Of a DNA stretch of 64,000 nt, positions 45,082 through 53,963 are shown piece by piece. Both the position numbers and the translations under genes were made by a program. The stretch is from a bacterium. Lineage in GTDB: Bacteria; Bacillota; Bacilli; Lactobacillales; Streptococcaceae. The notes under the pieces were generated by a model that worked only from the letters and a program-made list of their open reading frames with translations, did not search any database and was not told where the DNA came from. Each line of letters opens with the position of its first letter. The stretch's first letter is position 1. The stretch covers positions 1-64,000 of the forward strand of contig CAJNCP010000006.1 of assembly GCA_905221295.1 (NCBI GenBank), read 5' to 3'.

Positions 45082-45765
45082 TTAATCGTTTCGACCAAAG
45101 ATTCGTAAGATGCTAAGGAAGAGGTTGATAAAGTCTAGGTAAATGCTGAGTGCCATTGAAATAACCCAGCCTGTCGCTACTTGTCCTCGTGACTGCTCAT
45201 AAACATAGCGAATCTTTTGGTTGTCCCAAGCAATCAAACCTGAGAAAACCAAGACCATGGCAATACTAATCATGTAGTCAAAGAAACCACTAGCTAAGAA
45301 AATATTCACAATCATGGCAATGATGAGGCCAACAAGCGCCGCCATCAGAGCTCGTCCCATTCCACTCAAATCTTTCTTGGTGAAAATCCCGATTGCCGCC
45401 ATGACAAAGAAGAGTAGGGCACTGGATACAAAGGCTGATAAGACGGTCCCAGGTGTATAGAAGGCTACGACAAAGCTGAGCGTAAATCCATTTAAAACAG
45501 AATAAACTAAAAATACTGGGAGAGCTGCTGGGCTATTTTTGGCAGCCATACTACTTGCAACAAAGACCAGAGCAAGTTCTGCAAAAGTTGCAATCATCAG
45601 CCAGAGACGGCCATGCATTAAAAAGTAGACCAATTGGGACTGAAAGACTGTCAACATCAAAGCTGACACGAGAGCCGATAGACCTATTCCAAGTCCCACA
45701 AAGGCATAAACCTTAGCGTAAAATTGATTGAGACCTGAACGTTCTTGAATAATCGTTTGATTCAT
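45082..45765 (-). CDS. Bax inhibitor-1 (BI-1/YccA) family membrane protein
   Basis: 227 residues with seven membrane segments and the family signature around SIALVFSGLIAWDNQKIRY; the C-terminal LYLDFINLFLSILRIFG is typical. Bacterial relatives are proton-sensitive calcium leak channels (YetJ) or modulators of FtsH (YccA). Start ATG 45765 has an AAGGAG box. Single-gene unit. Confidence 0.9.
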   Translation of the reverse strand: MNQTIIQERSGLNQFYAKVYAFVGLGIGLSALVSALMLTVFQSQLVYFLMHGRLWLMIATFAELALVFVASSMAAKNSPAALPVFLVYSVLNGFTLSFVVAFYTPGTVLSAFVSSALLFFVMAAIGIFTKKDLSGMGRALMAALVGLIIAMIVNIFLASGFFDYMISIAMVLVFSGLIAWDNQKIRYVYEQSRGQVATGWVISMALSIYLDFINLFLSILRIFGRND

Positions 45766-45819
45766 TCTGATTCTCCTTTTTCTATAAATATGTCTTGATT
45801 ATAACAAAGATTTTATAAA

Positions 45820-46560
45820 TTAGCTGAAATAAAACATCAAAATGCCTGCTGCAACTGCCACGTTGAGGCTTTCTGCTCGACCTTTCATGCCTATATGAAC
45901 CAGCTGATCAGCACTCTCAGCCATGACAGAACTAATCCCCTGCCCTTCATTTCCCATGACTAAAACAAAGTTCTCTAGTGAAGAAAGCTCACGATAATCC
46001 TTTGAATCTCTCGATAAGGTCGTTGCTAGAATGGGCAAATTGCTCTTCTTTGCCTCTTCTACAAAGCTGGTAAGAGGCATACGATAGATAGGCAAGTGAA
46101 AATGACTTCCTTGCATGGAACGTAGGGTCTTAAGACTGTAGATATCTGCTGACTTGTCTGAAACAATAACCCCTGTAAAACCTGCCGCATCCGCCGTCCG
46201 AATCATGGTACCCACATTGCCAGGATCTTGGACATCTTCTAAAAATAGAAACTTACCCTGATGGAGATCAGGCAGTCCCACTTCTTCTTTTTGAATCACT
46301 GCAACAATCCCTTGAGGAGTTTGCGTATCTGCCAAATCTAGCAAAATCTCCTCTGAAACCCAGACTGTTTGAGGAAAAGCCGCTAGCTGATCTCGGTAAC
46401 TTTCTAGGGCAAAAATCTTCTCAATCGTCACTCCTGCTTGAACAGCTTCTTCAAACAAGTGCCAGCCCTCGATCAAATAAACAGACTTTCGATATTTTTT
46501 TTGATGTAATTTCTTGGTATTTTTTACCACAGAATTGGCTTTTGAGGTTATAATAGTCAT
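45820..46560 (-). CDS. SpoU/TrmH-family RNA 2'-O-methyltransferase
   Basis: 246 residues from ATG 46560 (MTIITSKANSVVKNTKKLHQ). An N-terminal substrate-binding domain is followed by the SPOUT domain with the three motifs DPGNVGTMIRTADAAGF, LVMGNEGQGIS and SLNVAVAAGIL. Likely an rRNA methyltransferase; the exact nucleotide is not known. There is no Shine-Dalgarno box and a TATAAT lies only 6 nt before the ATG, which points to a leaderless mRNA. It is divergent from acyP. Confidence 0.9.
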   Translation of the reverse strand: MTIITSKANSVVKNTKKLHQKKYRKSVYLIEGWHLFEEAVQAGVTIEKIFALESYRDQLAAFPQTVWVSEEILLDLADTQTPQGIVAVIQKEEVGLPDLHQGKFLFLEDVQDPGNVGTMIRTADAAGFTGVIVSDKSADIYSLKTLRSMQGSHFHLPIYRMPLTSFVEEAKKSNLPILATTLSRDSKDYRELSSLENFVLVMGNEGQGISSVMAESADQLVHIGMKGRAESLNVAVAAGILMFYFS

Positions 46561-46566
46561 AGAAAT

Positions 46567-46575
46567 ATTATAACA
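46567..46575 (-). promoter_or_regulatory. Extended -10 promoter immediately before the SpoU methyltransferase
   Basis: TGTTATAAT (TGn extended -10) on the minus strand; transcription would begin at or within one base of the ATG at 46560. Confidence 0.55.
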
Positions 46576-46593
46576 CAATCAAAGGGGTTTGGT

Positions 46594-46872
46594 ATGCAAA
46601 AGGTTAGAATGATTGCCCAAGGCAGGGTGCAGGGTGTTGGTTTTCGCTGGGGTGTTTATACTTTAGCTCTTGAAATCGGTGGCATCACTGGTCGTGTCTG
46701 GAATAATGACGATGGCACAGTGGAAATTCTTGCTCAGGCAGACTCCTCTGCCACTATGGCAAAATTTATCCAAGAAATCCGAAAAGGTCCGACACCTTTT
46801 TCAAAAGTTACCTATCTAGATGTACAAATGAGCAACTTTTCATCCTATTCTGACTTCAAAGTCGCAAATTAG
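46594..46872 (+). CDS. acyP: Acylphosphatase
   Basis: 92 residues, the usual size. The active-site loop GRVQGVGFRWGVY supplies the Arg, and RVWNNDDGTVE the catalytic Asn. It hydrolyses acyl phosphates such as acetyl phosphate or 1,3-bisphosphoglycerate. Start ATG 46594 has an AAAGGGG box. It is followed by yidC on the same strand. Confidence 0.93.
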   Translation: MQKVRMIAQGRVQGVGFRWGVYTLALEIGGITGRVWNNDDGTVEILAQADSSATMAKFIQEIRKGPTPFSKVTYLDVQMSNFSSYSDFKVAN

Positions 46873-46949
46873 GTCTCTAGAACTATTGTATATTTTACAA
46901 AAAAACAGTAGAATAGAAAGGTATAATTTTTAAAGAAGGAATGAATACA

Positions 46950-47870
46950 TTGAAATCTATTAAACGTTTTGCCCTCTCTGCTATGGGAGTGGCTATGCTA
47001 CTCGTCTTGACAGGTTGTGTTTCTGTTGATAAAACGACTGGAGAACCAACAGGATTTATCTGGAACACCATCGGAGCGCCTATGGCAGAGGCTATCAAAT
47101 ACTTTGCTAATGATATGGGACTTGGTTTTGGAATGGGGATTATCATCGTCACCATTATCGTACGCTTGATTATCTTGCCACTCGGTATCTACCAATCATG
47201 GAAGGCGACACTTCACTCTGAAAAGATGAACGCTCTCAAACATGTGCTTGAACCACATCAAACCCGTCTCAAAGAAGCAACAACTCAAGAAGAAAAACTT
47301 GAGGCTCAACAAGCTCTCTTTGCTGCCCAAAAAGAGCACGGTATCAGCATGCTTGGCGGAGTCGGATGTTTCCCTATCTTGCTCCAAATGCCTTTCTTCT
47401 CTGCTATCTACTTTGCTGCCCAACATACTGATGGAGTTGCTCAAGCAAGCTACCTAGGAATTCCTCTAGGGTCTCCAAGTATGATTTTGGTTGCCTGTGC
47501 TGGTGTCCTTTACTATCTTCAATCGCTCCTTTCACTTCACGGAGTAGAAGATGAAATGCAAAGAGAACAAATCAAGAAAATGATCTACATGAGCCCACTC
47601 ATGATTGTTATCTTCTCCCTCTTCTCACCAGCCAGTGTCACACTTTACTGGGTTGTCGGTGGTTTCATGATGATTCTCCAACAATTTATCGTCAACTATG
47701 TCGTTCGTCCAAAACTTCGTCAAAAAGTACGCGAAGAATACGAAAAGAACCCTCCAAAAGCAAGTTCTACTGCAGGAGTAAGAAAAGATGTGACTCCTAA
47801 GCAGGCTCAAGCGATCACAACCAATAAGAAAAAGAAAAACCGCAACTCTGGTAAACAACGATCTAGATAA
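46950..47870 (+). CDS. yidC: Membrane protein insertase YidC (lipoprotein type)
   Basis: 306 residues from TTG 46950, which sits 9 nt after AAGGA; the ATG at 46941 directly abuts that box and is less likely. The lipoprotein signal ends in LTGC with Cys23. Five membrane segments and the hydrophilic groove region (ILPLGIYQSWKAT, GGVGCFPILLQMPFF) define a 60KD_IMP insertase. A long basic tail (KKKKNRNSGKQRSR) suits ribosome binding and suggests the YidC2 paralogue. Confidence 0.93.
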   Translation: MKSIKRFALSAMGVAMLLVLTGCVSVDKTTGEPTGFIWNTIGAPMAEAIKYFANDMGLGFGMGIIIVTIIVRLIILPLGIYQSWKATLHSEKMNALKHVLEPHQTRLKEATTQEEKLEAQQALFAAQKEHGISMLGGVGCFPILLQMPFFSAIYFAAQHTDGVAQASYLGIPLGSPSMILVACAGVLYYLQSLLSLHGVEDEMQREQIKKMIYMSPLMIVIFSLFSPASVTLYWVVGGFMMILQQFIVNYVVRPKLRQKVREEYEKNPPKASSTAGVRKDVTPKQAQAITTNKKKKNRNSGKQRSR

Positions 47871-47879
47871 GACTCAAAA

Positions 47880-47904
47880 GGCTTAGCTGAAAGGCTAAGT
47901 CTTT
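47880..47904 (+). terminator. Terminator of acyP-yidC
   Basis: GGCTTAGC / GCTAAGTC hairpin followed by CTTTTT on the plus strand. Confidence 0.7.
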
Positions 47905-47913
47905 TTGCATCAC

Positions 47914-47946
47914 AAAAGCCCGATGTCTCCATCAGGCTTCTTTTTT
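47914..47946 (-). terminator. Terminator of pflA
   Basis: AAGCCCGATG / CATCAGGCTT hairpin right after the pflA stop, with TTTTG on the minus strand. Confidence 0.65.
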
Positions 47947-48739
47947 ATCCATGAACACGTTTCATATAGTCTTGATAACTTTCTGTATCCATAAGCTCCT
48001 TGGCATTCTTGACACGATCTGCCGTTGGTGGCTTTACCCCTTCAAGCGAATATGGAATCCCAAGTTCACGCCACTTGAATTCTCCCATCGTATGATAAGG
48101 TAGAATTTCAAACTTATCAACGTTTTTGAGGGTTTTAACGAATTTACCGAGTTCGATCAAGTCGTCATCTCTGTCTGTCAATCCCGGAACCAGCACGTGG
48201 CGAATCCAAACAGGCTTCCCAATATCTGATAGGTACTGGGCACAGGCCAAGATGTTTTTATTGGTTTGACTTGTGACAATCTTATGCTGTTCTTCGTTGA
48301 TTTCCTTGATATCCAAAAGAACCAAGTCTGTCACCGCCATGAGTTTATTAAACTTTTCGAGATAACGTGGTGTGTTACGGAAAGGAAGGGCACAGGTGTC
48401 CAAGGTACAATGGATTCCTTTTTCCTTAGCCTTGGTAAAGAGGGCAATCAAGAAATCAATCTGCAAGAGAGCCTCTCCACCACTGACAGTGATTCCTCCC
48501 TTATCTCCCCAGAAACCACGATAACGAAGAGCTTCTGTCAAGACATCATCCACTGTCCGTTCGCGTGATTTATTGGTCTCCATAGCCCATGTATCAGGGT
48601 TATGGCAGTACTGGCAACGCATGTGACAGCCCTGCAAAAAGACAATAAAACGAATCCCAGGACCATCTACCGCCCCAAAACTCTCTGTCGAATGCACCAT
48701 TCCTGTCACTTGTCCATAGTCAATTGTTTCTTCAGACAT
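47945..48739 (-). CDS. pflA: Pyruvate formate-lyase activating enzyme
   Basis: 264 residues. The radical-SAM cluster CHMRCQYC (Cys38, Cys42, Cys45) and the glycine-rich GGITVSGGEALLQ are intact. It puts the glycyl radical onto pyruvate formate-lyase in anaerobic mixed-acid fermentation. Start ATG 48739 has a GAAGG box. The gene appears monocistronic with a TATAAT at 48774-48779. Confidence 0.95.
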   Translation of the reverse strand: MSEETIDYGQVTGMVHSTESFGAVDGPGIRFIVFLQGCHMRCQYCHNPDTWAMETNKSRERTVDDVLTEALRYRGFWGDKGGITVSGGEALLQIDFLIALFTKAKEKGIHCTLDTCALPFRNTPRYLEKFNKLMAVTDLVLLDIKEINEEQHKIVTSQTNKNILACAQYLSDIGKPVWIRHVLVPGLTDRDDDLIELGKFVKTLKNVDKFEILPYHTMGEFKWRELGIPYSLEGVKPPTADRVKNAKELMDTESYQDYMKRVHG

Positions 48740-48773
48740 ATCGTCACCTTCCTTGAAACCGTTTTATAGTTTT

Positions 48774-48801
48774 ATTATATCACGACTTGAGGGAAAAACA
48801 A
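48774..48801 (-). promoter_or_regulatory. Promoter of pflA
   Basis: TATAAT at 48774-48779 with TTGTTT 16 nt upstream on the minus strand; a tentative match. Confidence 0.45.
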
Positions 48802-48856
48802 GATTTTTGTCTATTTTTTAGAAAGCAATCTGTTTTTCACTTTCATTTTCATTTTT

Positions 48857-50113
48857 TTAATGATCGGGTTCAAAATCAAAACCATACAAGGTTGCAAAAT
48901 AGTCCTCAGGGCGCTCTGCACGGCGGATTTGGCGGGTTTTGCCTTCTTCAGTATAGAGGATTTCTGCAGAGCGTAATTTGGCATTGTACTGATAACCCAT
49001 GGAGAATCCATGTGCACCTGTATCATGAATCACCAGCAAATCACCGATTTCTGTATGAGGTAGTTCGCGGTTAACGGCAAATTTATCATTGTTTTCACAG
49101 AGAGATCCAACCACATCTACGATCTCCACTGGTCCATCTGGCTGCGTCAGATTGCTGATATGATGATAGGCACCGTACATGGCTGGGCGCATGAGGTTGA
49201 CTGCCGAGGCATCCACACCCAGATAGGTACGGTAAGTTTTTTTCTTATGAGTGACTCTTGTGACGAGAGCTCCATGAGGGGCTAACATAAAGCGGCCTAA
49301 CTCGGTGAAAATCTTGACTTGACCAAGTCCTGCAGGTGTAAGAACTTCCTCATAAACCTTACGCACCCCCTCACCAATCACAGCAATGTCATTTGGCTCC
49401 TGGTCTGGGCGATAATTGACTCCGATTCCGCCGGAAAGATTGATAAAGTCTAGCGAAATACCCAACTTTTCCTTAATTTCAACGGCTAATTCAAAAAGCT
49501 GACGCGCCAACTCTGGGTAGTAGAGATGGGTGACGGTATTGGATGCTAGGAAAGAGTGAATCCCAAATGTCTTGGCTCCTTTTTCCTTCAAAACCGCAAC
49601 GGCTTCAAAAAGCTGATCCTTGGTCATGCCAAACTTGGCTTCTCCAGGATTGTCCATGATGTCTGTCCCTAGCTCAAAAACTCCTCCAGGATTGTAACGA
49701 CAAGAGATGATTTCTGGAATGCCTGCCGCTCGCTCCAGATGTTCAATATCTTCAAAGGCATCCAAGTTAATGGTTGCGCCCAATTCACGCGCATAGGCAT
49801 ATTCCTTGTCAGGCGTGTTGTTAGAAGAGAACATGATCTCAGAACCGGGGAAATCCAGCTTATGGCTCATCAAGAGCTCCACGTAACTAGAACAGTCCAC
49901 ACCGCAACCTTCCTCTTTGAGAATTTTCAAGATGGCTGGGGTTGGAGTAGCCTTAACTGCAAAATATTCCTTAAAACCCTTATTCCAAGAAAAGGCCTGG
50001 TTGACGGCTCTTGCTTTTTCACGAATCCCCTTCTCGTCATACAAGTGGAAGGGAGTCGGGAACTCTGCAACAATTGTTTCTAAATCTTCTCGGCTGATAA
50101 ATGGTGTTTTCAT
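48857..50113 (-). CDS. lysA: Diaminopimelate decarboxylase
   Basis: 418 residues from ATG 50113 (MKTPFISREDLE), six nt after AAGG; an ATG two codons upstream abuts the box. A fold-III PLP enzyme: the Lys in EYFAVKATPTPAIL holds the cofactor, and INLSGGIGVNYRP, SLCENNDKFA and IHDTGAHGFSMGYQYN mark cofactor and substrate contacts. It would make lysine from meso-diaminopimelate. Streptococcal walls use lysine, so this feeds the cell wall as well as protein synthesis. A related carboxynorspermidine-type decarboxylase cannot be fully excluded. Confidence 0.87.
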   Translation of the reverse strand: MKTPFISREDLETIVAEFPTPFHLYDEKGIREKARAVNQAFSWNKGFKEYFAVKATPTPAILKILKEEGCGVDCSSYVELLMSHKLDFPGSEIMFSSNNTPDKEYAYARELGATINLDAFEDIEHLERAAGIPEIISCRYNPGGVFELGTDIMDNPGEAKFGMTKDQLFEAVAVLKEKGAKTFGIHSFLASNTVTHLYYPELARQLFELAVEIKEKLGISLDFINLSGGIGVNYRPDQEPNDIAVIGEGVRKVYEEVLTPAGLGQVKIFTELGRFMLAPHGALVTRVTHKKKTYRTYLGVDASAVNLMRPAMYGAYHHISNLTQPDGPVEIVDVVGSLCENNDKFAVNRELPHTEIGDLLVIHDTGAHGFSMGYQYNAKLRSAEILYTEEGKTRQIRRAERPEDYFATLYGFDFEPDH

Positions 50114-50140
50114 AAGCATCCTTCTATTCTGTTTGCAAAG

Positions 50141-50168
50141 AAAGGCTGGGACAATCGTTCCAACCTTT
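50141..50168 (-). terminator. Terminator after purR
   Basis: AAAGGCTGGGA / TTCCAACCTTT hairpin with G-U pairs and a CTTTG tail, between purR and lysA. Confidence 0.55.
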
Positions 50169-50179
50169 AGTTCTATCTC

Positions 50180-51007
50180 TTATTTGTCTTCGTCAAAGAT
50201 ATTTCCAATCTCAACATCGATGGATTGGTTCTTGACATCAATATTGGTTACTTTCAAGAGTGACTTGTAATCAAACTGCTTTTCACGTTCTTCTTGGGCA
50301 TTGTCTGCAAAGACTGCGACACCAGCTAGTTCAGAGTCGAACTCACGCAAGAGACTAATCATACCGTTGACCGTTCCGCCACCTTTCAGGAAGTCATCCA
50401 CGATCAAGACACGACTGCCTGCCTTGAGACTGCGTTTTGAAAGGAACATTTTCTCAATGCGGTCACCGCTGGAACCTGAAACATAGTTGACGCTGACCGT
50501 TGAACCTTCGGTAATTTTCAAGTCACGGCGCACAATGACAAATGGAACATTGAGGACATTGGCAACTGCATTTGCGAGCGGAACCCCTTTAGTTGCTACT
50601 GTCATAACAGCATCGATTTTTTGGTCCATAAAGCTCTTGGCAATGATGCGCCCAATATTTTTCAAAATGGCAGGTGTACTGAGCAAATCAGACAGGTAGA
50701 TGTAGCCACCTGGCAAGATACGGTCGCTTTCTGAAAGTTTGTCACGCAAGTCTGCGATCATTTCTTTGGCTTCATGGCTTGAGATTGATGGTGTAAAGAT
50801 AACGCCACCACCTGCTCCAGTCACAGTCTGAATATGACCGATTTCGATTTCCTCAAAGGCACGCTTGATAATCACGATATCCTCTGAGATAGAGGATTTA
50901 GCAGATTCGTACTTTTCTGCAAAGGTATTGAGACTGGTTAGTTTGTATGGATTATTAATCAAATAGTTGGAAATGACAACCATCCGGTCACTTCTTCTTA
51001 ATTTCAT
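50180..51007 (-). CDS. purR: Purine operon regulator PurR
   Basis: 275 residues: an N-terminal winged-helix DNA-binding domain (about 1-75) and a phosphoribosyltransferase-type effector domain with the PRPP loop VLIVDDFLKGGGT. In Gram-positive bacteria this PurR binds PurBox sites; PRPP abolishes repression, and in lactic streptococci it acts as an activator of pur genes. Start MKLRRSDRMVVISNYL at 51007. Confidence 0.95.
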   Translation of the reverse strand: MKLRRSDRMVVISNYLINNPYKLTSLNTFAEKYESAKSSISEDIVIIKRAFEEIEIGHIQTVTGAGGGVIFTPSISSHEAKEMIADLRDKLSESDRILPGGYIYLSDLLSTPAILKNIGRIIAKSFMDQKIDAVMTVATKGVPLANAVANVLNVPFVIVRRDLKITEGSTVSVNYVSGSSGDRIEKMFLSKRSLKAGSRVLIVDDFLKGGGTVNGMISLLREFDSELAGVAVFADNAQEEREKQFDYKSLLKVTNIDVKNQSIDVEIGNIFDEDK

Positions 51008-51063
51008 TTTTATTTACCATTCCATTTAATTTTTATATTTTATCCATTATACCACATTCACAT

Positions 51064-51102
51064 AAAAAAACGAACATTATTGCGTAAAAAATGCTCGTTT
51101 TT
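51064..51102 (-). terminator. Terminator after the cbf1-proximal operon
   Basis: AAAAACGAGCATT / AATGTTCGTTTTT stem with T-rich tail on the minus strand, downstream of the 51112 stop. Confidence 0.65.
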
Positions 51103-51111
51103 CTTAAATCA

Positions 51112-52053
51112 TTAATCTAAATCTGGTTTATAGAAGGAACGATTGTCCATAGCGAAGATTTTATTGGTCATTTCTCCTTTATCCACCAAAGCAAGAGCTG
51201 TTGTCATCATCATCATGCTGGCATCGAGATTATCGATCATATGAATAATCTCTGCCTCCATAATGCGTGGACGGACTGGACTTCCATACTCTAGCAAGCC
51301 ATGATGACTGAGGATGACATGGCGCAGTAACACCACTTCTTCTCTAGTATCATCGATGACTAGTTCCATGACTGTCTTAGTAATTTCACTATCAATGAGA
51401 GCAATATGTCCAAGGAGATTGCCTCGCACTGTGTACTCCGTCTGATCAGGACCACTGAGTTCTAAAACCTTAGCCAAGTCGTGCAACATAATCCCAGCAT
51501 AGAGCAGGCTCTTGTTGAGCTGAGGATAGATATCGCTAATGGCATCTGCCAAACGCACCATGGTTGCCGTGTGAAAAGCCAAACCCGTTTCAAAGGCATG
51601 GTGGTTGGTCTTGGCAGCCGGATAGGAGTAGAATTCCTTATCATACTTGGTGTAGAGACTACGAACGATACGCTGCCAGACAGGATTTTCAATCTTGAAA
51701 ATCATTTGCGACATGTAGTCACGAATTTCCTTGACATCAACCGGCGACTTGACCTTGAAATCAGCTGGATCATTGGGTTCCCCAGGCTGAGGCAAGCGAA
51801 GAGTAATTTGATTGACTTGAGGAGTGTTATTGTAAACTTCTCGACGTCCCTGCATGTGGACCACTTTCCCAGCGGTAAAGGCCTCAACGTTATGAGGTTG
51901 GGCATCCCAGAGTTTCCCTTCAATCTCGCCACTATCGTCTTGGAAGGTAAAGGCTAGGTAGTTTTTCCCAGCACGCGTCTGTCTCAGGTCAGCTGACTTG
52001 ATCAGGTAAAAACCTTCAAACAGCTCATCTTTTTTCATGTGACTAATCTTCAT
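51112..52053 (-). CDS. cbf1: 3'-5' exoribonuclease, CBF1/YhaM type
   Basis: 313 residues from ATG 52053, five nt after AGGA. An N-terminal OB-fold (FTFQDDSGEIEGKLWDAQP) is joined to an HD phosphohydrolase domain with HHAFETGLAFHTATM and GIMLHDLAKVLEL. YhaM/Cbf1 trims single-stranded RNA 3' ends; pneumococcal Cbf1 is reported to act on small RNAs. It overlaps the end of rmuC by 11 nt. Confidence 0.92.
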   Translation of the reverse strand: MKISHMKKDELFEGFYLIKSADLRQTRAGKNYLAFTFQDDSGEIEGKLWDAQPHNVEAFTAGKVVHMQGRREVYNNTPQVNQITLRLPQPGEPNDPADFKVKSPVDVKEIRDYMSQMIFKIENPVWQRIVRSLYTKYDKEFYSYPAAKTNHHAFETGLAFHTATMVRLADAISDIYPQLNKSLLYAGIMLHDLAKVLELSGPDQTEYTVRGNLLGHIALIDSEITKTVMELVIDDTREEVVLLRHVILSHHGLLEYGSPVRPRIMEAEIIHMIDNLDASMMMMTTALALVDKGEMTNKIFAMDNRSFYKPDLD

Positions 52054-53299
52054 ATTCTTCCTCATTTTCTTGGAAATGGAGTAGATCAAGCGCAGGCTCA
52101 CCTTCTGATAACTCAATGTGACGGAGCGTCCGCTCAATAGCTGTAGTGCGACGGTTTAATAATTCATCAATATTGCCAGAGGCATGTTGAAGATGTTTTT
52201 GTGCCTTAACCAAAATCCCCCCGAACTTGCCAAACTCAGTCTTAACGCTAGCAAGGGTCTTACTGATATGGTCGGCACTCTTTTGGATATTGAGAGTTTT
52301 GAAGCCAACCGATAGGGAGTTGAGCAGGGCTGATAGGGTACTTGGACCAGCAACAATAATCTGCTCCTCCCGTCTCAAATCATCAAAGAAGACCGGATTG
52401 CGAACAATCTCTGAGTAAAGTCCTTCTGTCGGAACAAACAAGACTCCAAAATTGGTCGTCCGAGGTGGCGCCAGATACTTGCTCTTGATATCCTTGGCAA
52501 AGCGCTTGACGCTTGCTAAAAGTGACTTGCGACAACGTTCAATCTCGTCCTTGTCACCTGCTTCATAGGCTTCTTCTAGGCGGTAATAATCTGCCAGTGG
52601 AAACTTGGAGTCAATCGGCAAATAGACATATTCCTGGCCACCCTGGCCAGGCAACTTGATGGCGTACTCTACTCGCTCGCTGGAGTTTTCAACCGTTGCA
52701 TATTCTCGTTCATACTGGGCAGGTGTCATGATGTCCTCGATGATTTGGCCCAGTTGCAATTCTCCCAGAATTCCTCGCGTCTTGGTTCCAGAGAGAACCT
52801 TGTTGAGAGCACCGACATCACGGGCAACCGTCTGCATTTCTCCAAGGCCACGATTGACAGACTCTAGTTGCTTGGAAACTGTCTCGAAGGAAGCCTGCAA
52901 GCGTGTCTGCAAGGTCTTTTCCAACTTTTCCTCGACTGTTTGGCGCATTTGTTCTAAACGTTGCTCATTTGACTCCTGCAAGGCTTGGAGGCGTTGGTCG
53001 GTTTTGTCTCTAGTTTGAAGGAGATTATCTGTCATTTCTTGACGGACTTGAGTCAGACCTTGGTGCAACTCCATTCGCACTTCTTGCAGGCGATCGCTGA
53101 CAGCCACTTCCAAGTCTTTTTGACCTAGCTGACTGGCTTGTCTAGCTTGTTCAAAGCGATAATCCAGTTGATCTGAAAGATTGTCTGCCTGATCCTCCAA
53201 GCTCTTGGCTAGGTATTTGTCTTGCTTATCCTGCCTTTGCCAAATCAGAAAGAGCCCAGCTAGGTTGGCAATTAATAATAGTAATAATACAGTCTCCAT
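52043..53299 (-). CDS. rmuC: RmuC-family DNA recombination protein
   Basis: 418 residues from ATG 53299 behind GGAGG. One N-terminal membrane anchor, a long coiled coil (about 25-160) rich in Gln and Leu, and an RmuC nuclease-like domain with GTKTRGILGELQLGQIIED and LPIDSKFPLADYYRL. RmuC limits inversions at short inverted repeats in E. coli. It lies 1 nt after thiN and overlaps cbf1. Confidence 0.93.
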   Translation of the reverse strand: METVLLLLLIANLAGLFLIWQRQDKQDKYLAKSLEDQADNLSDQLDYRFEQARQASQLGQKDLEVAVSDRLQEVRMELHQGLTQVRQEMTDNLLQTRDKTDQRLQALQESNEQRLEQMRQTVEEKLEKTLQTRLQASFETVSKQLESVNRGLGEMQTVARDVGALNKVLSGTKTRGILGELQLGQIIEDIMTPAQYEREYATVENSSERVEYAIKLPGQGGQEYVYLPIDSKFPLADYYRLEEAYEAGDKDEIERCRKSLLASVKRFAKDIKSKYLAPPRTTNFGVLFVPTEGLYSEIVRNPVFFDDLRREEQIIVAGPSTLSALLNSLSVGFKTLNIQKSADHISKTLASVKTEFGKFGGILVKAQKHLQHASGNIDELLNRRTTAIERTLRHIELSEGEPALDLLHFQENEEEYED

Positions 53300-53300
53300 C

Positions 53301-53963
53301 CTACCTCCTGTCCTTGCTATGCAGCACGACGACATAGCCATCTGGGCAAGTTACCGCAACTTCCCTATCTATATATTCGTTAGAAGCGTACACTTTTTTA
53401 AAGAAAAAATTCTCCTCTGTCAACTCATACTTGGCTCCGATAATGGTCAACTGGCTATCCCGAACTGGCATAAAGGCTAGATAATCGTAGTCTGAACGGG
53501 GCTCTAGCTGACTGGTCCCTTCTGGACAATAGGCAATCACATTTTGCCCATCCTCAATCGCTATCTGGCGCATATAGGGTGCTAACTTGGGATTGCTAGG
53601 TAGAAAAACATTGGCCAGCATATGATCAATCCGACCACCTAGGGCACCGAAAATAGTGACCTGAGCCTGAGGATTCTGCTCAAAGATGGTTAAGAGAGCT
53701 AGTTCCAGATCCGTATCATCCTTTTCTGGCTGGGCTTGGACAAAATGCTGGGCATGTTTTTGAATCAACTGACGTTCGTCTGCGGTTACAGAATCAAAAT
53801 CTCCAACTGCTAGAGTGAGAGGCAGGTCTTCTTCCAAGACCCAGAGCGAGCCTCGATCCACACCGACAAAACAATCAAAATTCGTCCGATAATGACCACG
53901 GTCTCCGCCTGCAAAAACCGCAACTCTAGTCCAGTTGTTTTCGGAGAGTTTGTACTCGTTCAT
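53301..53963 (-). CDS. thiN: Thiamine pyrophosphokinase
   Basis: 220 residues from ATG 53963, six nt after AAAGGAG. The motifs CFVGVDRGSLWVLEED, LAVGDFDSVT, EKDDTDLELAL and GALGGRIDHMLAN are those of ThiN. It converts thiamine to the coenzyme with ATP. The start lies inside the end of rpe (38 nt overlap), which couples the two. Confidence 0.95.
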   Translation of the reverse strand: MNEYKLSENNWTRVAVFAGGDRGHYRTNFDCFVGVDRGSLWVLEEDLPLTLAVGDFDSVTADERQLIQKHAQHFVQAQPEKDDTDLELALLTIFEQNPQAQVTIFGALGGRIDHMLANVFLPSNPKLAPYMRQIAIEDGQNVIAYCPEGTSQLEPRSDYDYLAFMPVRDSQLTIIGAKYELTEENFFFKKVYASNEYIDREVAVTCPDGYVVVLHSKDRR

